Below are positions 1 to 6,220 of a stretch of 13,358 nucleotides of DNA, one piece after another. The notes beneath the pieces were generated by a model. That model made no database searches. It was not told the origin of the DNA and was given only the letters and a program-made list of their open reading frames with translations. Each line of letters begins with the position of its first letter. The stretch's first letter is position 1. Source of the stretch: JANLUX01 sp031363705 (GTDB lineage: Bacteria > Bacteroidota > Bacteroidia > AKYH767-A > OLB10); NCBI GenBank assembly GCA_031363705.1, contig JANLUX010000172.1:1-13358 (forward strand), given 5' to 3'. Both the position numbers and the translations under genes were made by a program.

Positions 1-140
1 CCGGCAGGGCATTGTTGCAGCAATCAATTACATCTACACCTCTGCACGTTAACACTTCAACACTCTCCAATGGCATTTACATAGCTGAAATAAAAGACAA
101 AGAAGGAAGGAGCGTTGTGGGTAAAGTGGTGAAGGAGTGA
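1..140 (+). CDS. C-terminal end of a T9SS-sorted protein (partial)
   Basis: Only the last 45 residues are inside the window, read in the frame that begins at base 3 and stops at TGA 138-140. They include the stretch LSNGIYIAEIKDKEG and end in GKVVKE. A hydrophobic LxxGIYxxxI strand, then a polar turn, then a short basic tail is the usual end of a type A T9SS C-terminal sorting domain. Such a domain directs a protein across the outer membrane and is then removed or exchanged for a lipid anchor. The function of the rest of the protein cannot be told. The gene ends in front of a strong hairpin terminator and converges with the fibre gene on the other strand. Confidence 0.75.
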   Translation, partial: GRALLQQSITSTPLHVNTSTLSNGIYIAEIKDKEGRSVVGKVVKE

Positions 141-171
141 ATTAACTTTTCTCAGGTTCATCTCTCACTCA

Positions 172-204
172 AAACCTCCGGGGTTTTAAAAACTCCGGAG
201 GTTT
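172..204. terminator. Bidirectional intrinsic terminator between convergent genes
   Basis: AAACCTCCGG (172-181) pairs perfectly with CCGGAGGTTT (195-204), and the interior extends the stem with GTTT/AAAC-type pairs (183-186 with 190-193). A-rich and T-rich flanks are present on both sides. It lies between the + strand stop at 140 and the minus-strand stop at 253, so it can serve both transcripts. Confidence 0.8.
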
Positions 205-252
205 AATTTGTAAGTCATACAGCTTTTTCCATCAAGCTTTATTGATGGCAGT

Positions 253-2109
253 TTATTTCTGCATTATCATTTGTTTTGAGTCAACAGCTTTCCCGTTTAC
301 AAAAAGTATATAGCTATAAACACCGGGTGTTAATGAGTGAGCATTAAGCACCACATGTCCTGCTCCGTTGTCAAGAATAAAAGACCTGATCTCATTACCG
401 GTGGAAGAAAATATTTTTATTTCTGCCTGTTGAACATTCACAGGAAGAAAATAATGAATCACTGTTTTTTCGCTGAATGGATTGGGTGCATTTTGTTCTA
501 AACGCGCCATGTCATCATTTTGTATTTGATTTAACCTTTGTTGTTGGTCTGCTGTCATCACCGCTTTGATTTGTGATATTTCCTTTTTCAGCAATTTGTT
601 TTCATTGTCAAGCTCTTGTACTGCTTTCACTAAGGGAACAACAAATTCGGCATAGCGCAAAGCATACAAATCATTAGCATTTTTTGGCGCATCCACACCA
701 CTGAAATCATATCCGATTTCTTTTGATACCGATTCAACTTCTTGCGCAATAAATCCTGTGTAAGTTATTTTTTCTTTGTCAGAGGTTGCTTGCTTTGTTA
801 CGTTGTCTTTTAAAGTTTTTTCATTAATGCCTTCCACACTTTCTTCGCCTGTAACACCTTCATTTAAGAACTTACTTAATTCTGTAACATCAAGATTATA
901 AGTTACAGGTCGAAGCTTATTGATAAACTCTAAACCTTTAACATTCTCCTTTATGTTTTTTTTGTATCTGCCATCTGATAAATTACTCCATCCTGCATAC
1001 CCTCCAATGCTTGTAACAGTTGATTTCCCAATACGCACCTGGTTGCTTGCTGTAATGCGACTGTCATAACCCAAAGCAGTAGAGTTGGATAAATTGGTGG
1101 TGGTCGTTTGGTCAGCATCAGCTCCAATAAAAGTACAATAAGAATTTGCATCATTATAACTTCCGGCACTGTATCCAAAAGCACTGTTCCAAAGACCCGA
1201 AGTATTTCCGTATAAAGTAAAAGCTCCGTTTGCTGTATTTTGAACTCCACTGGTGTTGCCGTAAAGGGAACTGAAACCTGTAGAAGAGTTTAAGCTGCCT
1301 GTAGTGTTTGTTATAAGTGCATTATGTCCTAATGCAGTATTGTAAGAAGAAGTATTATTATAAAGTGCATTGTAACCAAAAGCGGCATTTGCAAAACCGG
1401 TGGAATTGGTATAGAGTGATGCATAACCTGCAGCCGTGTTAGCCGATCCTGAAGTATTTGAATAAAGCGAATAATTGCCATGGGCTGAATTATAATTATC
1501 ATTGTTTGCATATAAAGCATACATTCCTGTAGCTGTATTATATGATCCTGCAGTATTTAAATGCATGGCAAAGTATCCATTGGCAGTATTGTAATGTCCG
1601 CCTATGTTGGAATAAAGGGCAACATAGCCAGTAGCAGTATTAGCGTTTCCGGTGGTATTTGAAAATAACGCCTGGCTGCCGGTTGCAGTGTTAAAGCTTG
1701 CGTTGTTATACCTTAGGGTATTGTCACCCATGCCTGTATTATAATAACCTGATGTATTAGCAATGCCACTGCCCGATCCTACAAATGCATTGCTAGTACC
1801 ATTTATTGATAACACGGTGTTGCCACGTATCCTGTAAACTGAGTCAGTGGAGATGCTGCCTGACCTGACATCCAATTTCCATAGCGGTGATGTAGTTCCA
1901 ATACCCACTCTTCCATTTGAATTTGTTATTGTCATTCGCACAACATTGTTAGTGCGAAATCTGAGAGCCTGATTATCTGTAGTTCCAACAAAGTGAGTTC
2001 CGGCACTTGTGCCTGCATTTCCTGTCAATAACCATGACTGTGCTTTTAACTGTAAGCACAGAACACTTAGTGCAATTGTGATAGTCGAATAAACTGTAAT
2101 TTTTTTCAT
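253..2109 (-). CDS. Surface fibre protein: 16/17-residue repeats, S74 chaperone domain and T9SS sorting domain
   Basis: The protein has 618 residues when started at the ATG at 2109. This start places a signal peptide first (MKKITVYS, cleavage near A23), and a promoter motif overlaps the start of the 14-codon-longer reading. The N-terminal part contains VGIGTTSP-LWKLDV (about 68-81), common in fibre proteins of this type. Residues 124-324 hold twelve repeats. The S74 intramolecular-chaperone domain spans about 376-500, with the hallmark S378-D-G-R-Y-K-K and GFIAQEVE (452-459). In this family the serine marks the self-cleavage site and the domain helps a homotrimer fold. A coiled coil follows (about 486-532), then a T9SS type A sorting domain from RLEQNAPNPF (536) to the end. 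It is likely a trimeric secreted or cell-surface fibre. Its ligand is unknown. It is probably monocistronic, with its own promoter and terminator. Confidence 0.88.
   Translation of the reverse strand: MKKITVYSTITIALSVLCLQLKAQSWLLTGNAGTSAGTHFVGTTDNQALRFRTNNVVRMTITNSNGRVGIGTTSPLWKLDVRSGSISTDSVYRIRGNTVLSINGTSNAFVGSGSGIANTSGYYNTGMGDNTLRYNNASFNTATGSQALFSNTTGNANTATGYVALYSNIGGHYNTANGYFAMHLNTAGSYNTATGMYALYANNDNYNSAHGNYSLYSNTSGSANTAAGYASLYTNSTGFANAAFGYNALYNNTSSYNTALGHNALITNTTGSLNSSTGFSSLYGNTSGVQNTANGAFTLYGNTSGLWNSAFGYSAGSYNDANSYCTFIGADADQTTTTNLSNSTALGYDSRITASNQVRIGKSTVTSIGGYAGWSNLSDGRYKKNIKENVKGLEFINKLRPVTYNLDVTELSKFLNEGVTGEESVEGINEKTLKDNVTKQATSDKEKITYTGFIAQEVESVSKEIGYDFSGVDAPKNANDLYALRYAEFVVPLVKAVQELDNENKLLKKEISQIKAVMTADQQQRLNQIQNDDMARLEQNAPNPFSEKTVIHYFLPVNVQQAEIKIFSSTGNEIRSFILDNGAGHVVLNAHSLTPGVYSYILFVNGKAVDSKQMIMQK
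1138..1740 (-). repeat. Twelve 16/17-residue coding repeats in the fibre protein
   Basis: Repeat units begin at N124, N140, N157, N174, N191, N207, N224, N241, N257, N274, N291 and N308, so the spacing is always 16 or 17 residues (48 or 51 bases). The approximate consensus is N-T/S-A-x-G-x-x-A/S-L-Y-x-N-T-T/S-G-x-x. The regular hydrophobic and asparagine positions suggest a beta-roll or beta-helix stalk, as in trimeric adhesin heads and phage tail fibres. The fold is inferred. Confidence 0.85.
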
Positions 2110-2148
2110 TTGATTAAGTATTAAGTGATAATTAAAAAAGAATTTAAT

Positions 2149-2180
2149 CAAAATAATAAAATAGCCGGATCATTTCCAAA
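2149..2180 (-). promoter_or_regulatory. Candidate promoter of the fibre gene
   Basis: Reading the minus strand, TTTG (2180-2177) is followed after 20 bases by TTATTTTG (2156-2149), a 7/8 match to the Bacteroidota -7 box TAnnTTTG. The ATG at 2109 would lie about 39 bases downstream of the box. This supports the shorter start, because the promoter overlaps the first codons of the longer reading. Confidence 0.5.
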
Positions 2181-2209
2181 CAAAAAGTGAGTTTTGTTTT
2201 AAAACGTAA

Positions 2210-2239
2210 TAAAAAGACAATTGATTAGAATAGCTGTCT
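2210..2239 (-). terminator. Possible weak terminator after the CxxC membrane protein gene
   Basis: On the minus strand AGACA (2239-2235) can pair with TGTCT (2219-2215), followed by TTTTTATT. The stem is only 5 bp and the loop is long, so it is weak. Position just after the stop at 2246 is the main support. Confidence 0.3.
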
Positions 2240-2245
2240 AAAAAG

Positions 2246-2629
2246 TTATTCTTTTAACTTCTTCTCTTCCACCTTTGCTTCCAGGTTTTCTTTTTTAATA
2301 TCCACCCTGATCATGTTGTAAAGACTCATATAAATATTGGCAATCCACACCAGTGAAAATCCACTAATCAAATATCCTCTCCAGTCATCATACAACAAAT
2401 GATAATGAGTGATTATAAGCATTAAGATAGTTACATAATGGCTGAAGCAATATTCACAAGTGAAAATATAAAAGAATTTTCGGGCTAAAAGGGTTTTTCT
2501 ACCCTTGCTGCATCTTACACAGTATTCTCTCGGTTCTCTGAAAATTTCTTCGTGAGTAACAGTCCATGCAATGCAGGCAATGGGAATTGCCAGCACAAAA
2601 AGCCAGATGATTTGGTTCTGAAGCGGCAT
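2246..2629 (-). CDS. Small membrane protein with two CxxC pairs, function unknown
   Basis: This 127-residue protein has hydrophobic segments at about 7-25, 64-80 and 86-107, and a charged, lysine/glutamate-rich tail (about 110-127). Between the first two segments lie C37-V-R-C40 and C58-E-Y-C61, separated by a basic stretch. Four cysteines in two CxxC pairs could bind zinc or form a redox-active pair. The start ATG at 2629 puts a hydrophobic segment directly at the N-terminus. I recall similar uncharacterised proteins in other bacteria but cannot name a family. No close partner gene is visible: it stands between the fibre gene and the DUF6799 gene, all on the minus strand, with a terminator upstream of it. 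It is probably real, but no role can be assigned. Confidence 0.75.
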   Translation of the reverse strand: MPLQNQIIWLFVLAIPIACIAWTVTHEEIFREPREYCVRCSKGRKTLLARKFFYIFTCEYCFSHYVTILMLIITHYHLLYDDWRGYLISGFSLVWIANIYMSLYNMIRVDIKKENLEAKVEEKKLKE

Positions 2630-2679
2630 GCTATCGGATTTTGTTTATACCCATTCAATAATCATGCGAGGCATACAAT

Positions 2680-2710
2680 AAAAAACGGCCACCTTTTGCA
2701 GATGACCGTT
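2680..2710 (-). terminator. Intrinsic terminator of the DUF6799-type gene
   Basis: On the minus strand AACGGTCATCT (2710-2700) pairs along 11 positions, two of them G-T, with AGGTGGCCGTT (2694-2684), with a 5-base loop and then a T run. It lies 24 bases after the stop at 2734 and separates that gene from the membrane protein gene. Confidence 0.8.
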
Positions 2711-2733
2711 AACATTATGTATGACTAATTAAA

Positions 2734-3123
2734 CTAATAGTCTTTTTGTTCACCCTGCATATCTTTATGATCATGCTTTATACCAGCATGCATTTTGTCA
2801 CAATCGCCCACCATGCCTTTCATATCCACACATTGACCATTGGCAACAGCCATTGTTTTACCATCACTGGTAATCACTTCACCAGTAGTAGTAATTTTGG
2901 TACCGTTCCTTAATGTCACGTTAGTTCGCTGAGCTTCTGATTTATCCCCCATGCAATGCATCAAAGTTCCTTCTTTCATCATGTAGCACTCATGACCCTT
3001 CACAGTAGTCTTGTCTGTGGTAGTAGTAGTTTCCTTTGTAGTAGTTGTAGATTTTTGCTCTGTCTGGGCCATCACGCCTGTGGTAAACAATACAGTTACC
3101 ATCAATACCATTAGTTTTCTCAT
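2734..3123 (-). CDS. Small secreted protein, DUF6799-type
   Basis: This 129-residue protein starts with a clear signal peptide (cleavage near A19-Q20), followed by a threonine-rich low-complexity linker (about 25-41). Residues 46-106 resemble the DUF6799 repeat seen in small Bacteroidota exported proteins: short 'M-K-E-G-T-L-M' and 'V-T-L-R-N-G-T-K-I' units and a 'V-I-T-S-D-G-K' turn. Four cysteines (C46, C57, C98, C108) and a Met/His-rich tail (M111, H112, H117, H119, M122) could bind metal, but that is inference. It probably acts in the periplasm. The start ATG at 3123 fits the signal peptide. It appears to be a single-gene unit with a strong terminator downstream and a long leader upstream. 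Confidence 0.75.
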   Translation of the reverse strand: MRKLMVLMVTVLFTTGVMAQTEQKSTTTTKETTTTTDKTTVKGHECYMMKEGTLMHCMGDKSEAQRTNVTLRNGTKITTTGEVITSDGKTMAVANGQCVDMKGMVGDCDKMHAGIKHDHKDMQGEQKDY

Positions 3124-3151
3124 TTTCTTTAATTTAAGTTTTAGCTATTTT

Positions 3152-3168
3152 GTTTTTATTATAAAAAC
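3152..3168. repeat. Small AT-rich inverted repeat in the leader
   Basis: GTTTTTA (3152-3158) and TAAAAAC (3162-3168) are perfect inverted copies around a 3-base loop. It sits about 30 bases upstream of the DUF6799-type start codon and could be a leader structure or a weak operator. It may also be chance in AT-rich DNA. Confidence 0.35.
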
Positions 3169-3192
3169 CTTATGCCACCCCGTTAAAAACAA

Positions 3193-3219
3193 AAAGCGCA
3201 GAAATAATTCCGCGCCTTT
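3193..3219 (-). terminator. Terminator-like hairpin, minus strand, in the leader of the DUF6799-type gene
   Basis: On the minus strand AAAG-(G)-CGCGGAA (3219-3208) pairs with TTCTGCG-CTTT (3203-3193), with one bulged G, one G-T pair and a TTAT loop. A T-rich run follows (TTTTTGTTTTT), as in an intrinsic terminator. No protein gene ends upstream of it on this strand. It may therefore end a short RNA from 3220-3400 or act as an attenuator of the gene starting at 3123. The 281-base space between 3123 and 3405 shows no other convincing feature. Confidence 0.5.
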
Positions 3220-3372
3220 AAACCTTCGATCATGAGGTCGATTAGGGCCTTCAATTCTCAGTTAACAACCAAAGGAAATGTGAGCTAAAACCTTTAGAAA
3301 TATTTTAGAGGGGATTCTAATAACTTAACAAACGTAAGGGTTTAATTTCTAATACACAATAAATTATCCACA

Positions 3373-3400
3373 TTTGCAATAAATATAAAGCACACTTTTG
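3373..3400 (+). promoter_or_regulatory. Weak candidate promoter of the ccm operon
   Basis: TTTG (3373-3376) and CACTTTTG (3393-3400) resemble the -33 and -7 boxes, but the spacer is only 16 bases and the first T of the -7 box is C. The ATG at 3405 would follow within 5 bases. Position favours it and the sequence match is imperfect. Confidence 0.3.
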
Positions 3401-3404
3401 TGAT

Positions 3405-4070
3405 ATGACAGGTCTTTCACAGCAAATCAGCATCTTAATTGCCAAAGAAATAAGGCTGGAGTTGAAACACAAATTCAGCTTTTCAGGAGTGCTTATTTAC
3501 ACGCTCAGCACCGTTTATATCTGTTACCTCAGCTTTAAGCATATTATTGATCCTCCCACCTGGAATGCTTTATTCTGGATAGTGATGCTTTTTGCCGCCA
3601 CCAATGCCGTTGCAAAAAGCTTTATGCAGGAAAGCCGCGGACAGCAATTGTTCTATTATACATTGCTTGATCCACGTGCAGTTATCATTTCAAAGTCAAT
3701 ATATAACATGCTGTTACTCACCGTGCTTTCAGTAATCAATTACATAAGTTATTCCTTGTGGTTAGGCAACGCTGTACAAGATCCGTTAATGTTTTTGGGT
3801 TGTATGATTTTAGGCAGCTTTGGGCTTTCGATAGTATTAACTTTAATTTCAGCCATCGTGAGCCGGGCAAATAATAGTGCAGCATTAATGGCAGTGCTGG
3901 GCTTTCCCATTCTCATCCCGTTGCTCATCACCATCTTAAAATGTTCGCACAATGCCATTGATGGATTAGGATGGTATGTTACGCAGCCTTATTTCATTGC
4001 ATTAATAGCTTTGGATGTGATGATTCTCACTTTGTCCTATCTTCTCTTTCCCTACCTTTGGCGTGATTAA
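3405..4070 (+). CDS. ccmB: Haem exporter subunit CcmB
   Basis: CcmB is the membrane partner of the ATPase CcmA in cytochrome c maturation System I. Together with CcmC and CcmD it releases haem-loaded CcmE. The 221-residue length is normal. About six hydrophobic segments can be seen, and the N-terminal 'I-A-K-E-I-R-L-E-L-K' stretch before the first segment is typical of the family. The motif M74-Q-E-S-R-G-Q and the later L-L-D-P-R also fit CcmB. It is the first gene of a four-gene operon, 12 bases before ccmC. No ccmA is inside the window, so the ATPase must be encoded elsewhere if this system works. Confidence 0.88.
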   Translation: MTGLSQQISILIAKEIRLELKHKFSFSGVLIYTLSTVYICYLSFKHIIDPPTWNALFWIVMLFAATNAVAKSFMQESRGQQLFYYTLLDPRAVIISKSIYNMLLLTVLSVINYISYSLWLGNAVQDPLMFLGCMILGSFGLSIVLTLISAIVSRANNSAALMAVLGFPILIPLLITILKCSHNAIDGLGWYVTQPYFIALIALDVMILTLSYLLFPYLWRD

Positions 4071-4082
4071 ACACAAACCCTT

Positions 4083-4769
4083 TTGAAGCAGAATTTACTT
4101 AGAACAAACTGGTGGAAAGCACTATCCGTCATCCTCTTATTTTACACTATTGTGATGGGGTTTCTGGGTACGGTGCCTGCCATGCCTATTCTTAACGAAA
4201 CAATCAGGAACCTTTATTTCCATGTCACCATGTGGTTTGCCATGATGATTATGATGCTGGCCGGTATGGTACAAAGCATTTTCTTTTTGAGTAAGAATAC
4301 ACTTTACAATGATTTATTGGCAGAGGAGTGTGCCCGTGTGGGAGTTATGTTTGGTATAGCTGGTTTATTAACAGGTATGATTTGGGCAAAATACACCTGG
4401 GGTGCTTATTGGGTTAATGATCCGCAATTGAATGGTGCTGCAGCCACAATGCTGGTTTATGCTGCTTATTTTATTTTACGCAATGCCGTTACTGACGATA
4501 ATAAACGTGCGAGGCTGGCAGCAGTTTATAGCATTTTTGCATTTGCCATGATGGTGGTGTTTATCTTGATCATACCAAAGATGGGTAATGTTGATTCACT
4601 TCATCCCGGCAAGGGAGGCAATCCCGGTTTCAGAACTTATGATCTTGATAAAAACATGCGCATGGTATTTTATCCTGCCGTTATTGGCTGGACATTGCTT
4701 GGTACCTGGATAATGACTTTGCGTGTACGATATAGATTGATTGAACAAAAAGAAAACTATTCTATATGA
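4083..4769 (+). CDS. ccmC: Haem-handling protein CcmC (CcsA/CcmC family), TTG start
   Basis: CcmC binds haem at the outer face of the inner membrane and loads it on CcmE. The 228 residues form about six membrane segments. Two conserved histidines expected to be axial haem ligands are H47 (in L-Y-F-H-V) and H174 (in S-L-H-P-G). The tryptophan-rich WWD region is W106-G-A-Y-W-V-N-D113, slightly altered from the proteobacterial form. No ATG exists before residue 25, which would remove the first membrane segment, so TTG at 4083 is the likely start. The frame is the same as ccmB and is closed only by the ccmB TAA at 4068. Its stop overlaps the ccmD start (ATGA). Confidence 0.88.
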   Translation: MKQNLLRTNWWKALSVILLFYTIVMGFLGTVPAMPILNETIRNLYFHVTMWFAMMIMMLAGMVQSIFFLSKNTLYNDLLAEECARVGVMFGIAGLLTGMIWAKYTWGAYWVNDPQLNGAAATMLVYAAYFILRNAVTDDNKRARLAAVYSIFAFAMMVVFILIIPKMGNVDSLHPGKGGNPGFRTYDLDKNMRMVFYPAVIGWTLLGTWIMTLRVRYRLIEQKENYSI

Positions 4770-4963
4770 TAAAAAAAATACTGTTACTCCTATTCCTGTT
4801 TTCCTGTTCTAATGTTTTCGGACAGGTAGAAATGGCAGACACCATGCGAAGTAATGGCAAAATTTACGTAGTAGTAGCCGTGGCATGCATTGTGTTTGCA
4901 GTTATTACAGTTTATTTAATTTTGATAGATCGCAAAGTTACAAGGCTCGAAAAAAAGAAATGA
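4766..4963 (+). CDS. ccmD: CcmD-like small membrane protein
   Basis: This 65-residue protein has a signal peptide-like start (MIKKILLLLFLF, possible cleavage after G19), a short polar part, one membrane segment (about 32-53) and a basic tail ending in KVTRLEKKK. One membrane helix followed by a charged cytoplasmic tail with an R-x-x-x-L-E-like pattern is the CcmD form. CcmD is needed to release holo-CcmE from the CcmABC complex. It overlaps ccmC and ccmE by ATGA at both ends, which points to translational coupling. The assignment rests on size, topology and position between ccmC and ccmE, since sequence identity in this family is low. Confidence 0.75.
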   Translation: MIKKILLLLFLFSCSNVFGQVEMADTMRSNGKIYVVVAVACIVFAVITVYLILIDRKVTRLEKKK

Positions 4964-5364
4964 AAAAAATACACATCATAGGCATCATCATCATAGCGGC
5001 TGCACTGGGGGTAATTATCAGCACCATTAGCAACAGCAGCACCTATGCGGCTTTCAGTGAAGCCACCCAACATCCCAGGTCAACTTATCATGTAGTGGGT
5101 AAGCTGAATAAAGACAAACCATTTATTTATAACCCCGAAACCAATGCAAACCTATTTGGCTTTTATTTAGTGGATAATGAAGGTCATGAACGCAAAGTAC
5201 TGTACAACGGCACCAAGCCCCAGGACTTTGAACGCTCTGAACAGGTTGTGGTAATCGGTAAAATGAATGGAGAAGATTTTCACTGCTCGCAGATACTGAT
5301 GAAATGCCCCAGCAAGTATAACGGCAACCAAATTGATGTTAATAATGCAGGAAAAGGAGTTTAA
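4960..5364 (+). CDS. ccmE: Haem chaperone CcmE, CxxxY variant
   Basis: CcmE carries haem in the periplasm to the cytochrome c haem lyase. The protein has 134 residues when started at ATG 4960, which overlaps the ccmD stop and places the membrane anchor at about 5-24. A longer reading from 4885 would add 25 residues lying inside ccmD. The OB-fold follows (about 40-115), with V-V-G-K-L at 45-49 and V-V-V-I-G-K at 96-101. The haem-binding loop reads C116-P-S-K-Y120 where the classical protein has HxxxY. Cysteine in place of histidine is the known mark of a variant System I found in archaea and some bacteria. No ccmF, ccmG or ccmH follows; a 178-base gap leads to pcm. Confidence 0.87.
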   Translation: MKKIHIIGIIIIAAALGVIISTISNSSTYAAFSEATQHPRSTYHVVGKLNKDKPFIYNPETNANLFGFYLVDNEGHERKVLYNGTKPQDFERSEQVVVIGKMNGEDFHCSQILMKCPSKYNGNQIDVNNAGKGV

Positions 5365-5530
5365 GCAAACATTAGTGAATTATTAATACTGGCAGTTAAT
5401 ATAAATTTCTCACTTACTGCTTAACCTGCCTTCAGAAATAAATAATGAATCACAATCTTGTCTCAAAGGTTTTTATTAAAACATAAATAAGAGTTGCATC
5501 ATGTATAAAAATATTACAGCAAACTAATCT

Positions 5531-5538
5531 TAAATTTG
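5531..5538 (+). promoter_or_regulatory. -7 box of pcm
   Basis: TAAATTTG is a perfect match to TAnnTTTG, 4 bases before the pcm ATG at 5543. No TTTG is found at the expected upstream distance, so the promoter is incomplete by consensus. The 178-base gap after ccmE (5365-5542) shows nothing else and no clear terminator for the ccm operon. Confidence 0.45.
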
Positions 5539-5542
5539 CTCC

Positions 5543-6187
5543 ATGTTTGATACATATCGTCACCAGGGTTTAAGAAAAAAGTTGGTGGAAAGCGTTCGTG
5601 CAAAAGGAATTGATAATGAGTCAGTCCTGGAAGCAATTGGTAAAGTGCCACGTCATTTGTTTATGGATAATGCATTTCTTGAATATGCTTATGAGGATAA
5701 AGCTTTTCCGATTGACTGCAATCAAACTATTTCTCAACCTTATACTGTTGCTTATCAAACACAGCTATTACTGTTAAATAAAGGTGATAAGGTGTTGGAA
5801 ATAGGCACAGGTAGCGGTTACCAGGCAAGTGTGCTTTATGAATGTGGTGCCAAAGTTTTTTCAATTGAAAGACATAAGCCGTTGTTTGAAGCCACACGCA
5901 AACGATTAACAGATTTAGGTTATAGTATTAAAACATTTTTTGGTGATGGCTTTAAAGGCTTGCCTTCCTTTGCTCCTTTTGATAAAATTTTAATTACCTG
6001 TGGCGCTCCTGAGATACCTGTTGCTTTACTTGATCAATTAAAACCGGGTGGCATAATGGTAGTTCCTGTTGGTCCCCTAAGCGAACAGGTGATGACTACC
6101 GTTATTAAAAAGAACAATAACGAAACGGAAATTATCGAATTGGATAAGTTTCGCTTTGTACCAATGCTGGGTCAGAAGGTGAGATGA
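5543..6187 (+). CDS. pcm: Protein-L-isoaspartate(D-aspartate) O-methyltransferase
   Basis: The enzyme uses S-adenosylmethionine to methylate isoaspartyl residues in aged proteins, the first step of their repair. The 214-residue length is normal for the family. The SAM-binding motif is V84-L-E-I-G-T-G-S-G-Y-Q-A, with acidic E109 at the end of the next strand. The family-specific I63-S-Q-P-Y-T segment near the substrate site is present, as are G134-D-G and F146-D-K-I-L-I-T-C-G-A-P-E-I-P. It acts in the cytoplasm. It is probably a separate unit with its own -7 box. It converges with the metalloregulator gene, 33 bases away. Confidence 0.93.
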   Translation: MFDTYRHQGLRKKLVESVRAKGIDNESVLEAIGKVPRHLFMDNAFLEYAYEDKAFPIDCNQTISQPYTVAYQTQLLLLNKGDKVLEIGTGSGYQASVLYECGAKVFSIERHKPLFEATRKRLTDLGYSIKTFFGDGFKGLPSFAPFDKILITCGAPEIPVALLDQLKPGGIMVVPVGPLSEQVMTTVIKKNNNETEIIELDKFRFVPMLGQKVR

Positions 6188-6189
6188 GC

Positions 6190-6206
6190 GTTCCAGTTAA
6201 TGGAAC
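6190..6206. terminator. Short hairpin between convergent pcm and the metalloregulator gene
   Basis: GTTCCA (6190-6195) and TGGAAC (6201-6206) form a perfect 6-bp stem around GTTAA. No T run follows on either strand, so it is at best a weak terminator. Its place in the 33-base convergent gap is the main reason to list it. Confidence 0.35.
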
Positions 6207-6220
6207 AAATAACATTTGCT

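Noticed and set aside
951..1520. Minus-strand reading frames of 99 and 63 codons inside the fibre gene
   Set aside because: They are alternative-frame readings of the repetitive region and have no start context or recognisable product.
1138..1740. Regular spaced repeats suggesting a CRISPR array
   Set aside because: The period is 48/51 bases, the units are degenerate at DNA level, and they keep an open coding frame.
3011..3235. + strand frame opposite the DUF6799-type gene
   Set aside because: It is a valine-rich shadow of the threonine-rich linker on the other strand.
3220..3260. TCGATCATGAGGTCGA as an operator palindrome
   Set aside because: The dyad is imperfect, with two mismatched positions, and nothing links it to a regulator.
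3749..3958. Minus-strand frame inside ccmB
   Set aside because: It lies fully inside a well-supported gene and shows no family pattern.
4885..4959. Longer N-terminus for CcmE
   Set aside because: The extra 25 residues lie inside ccmD, and ATG 4960 gives a normal anchor with an ATGA overlap.
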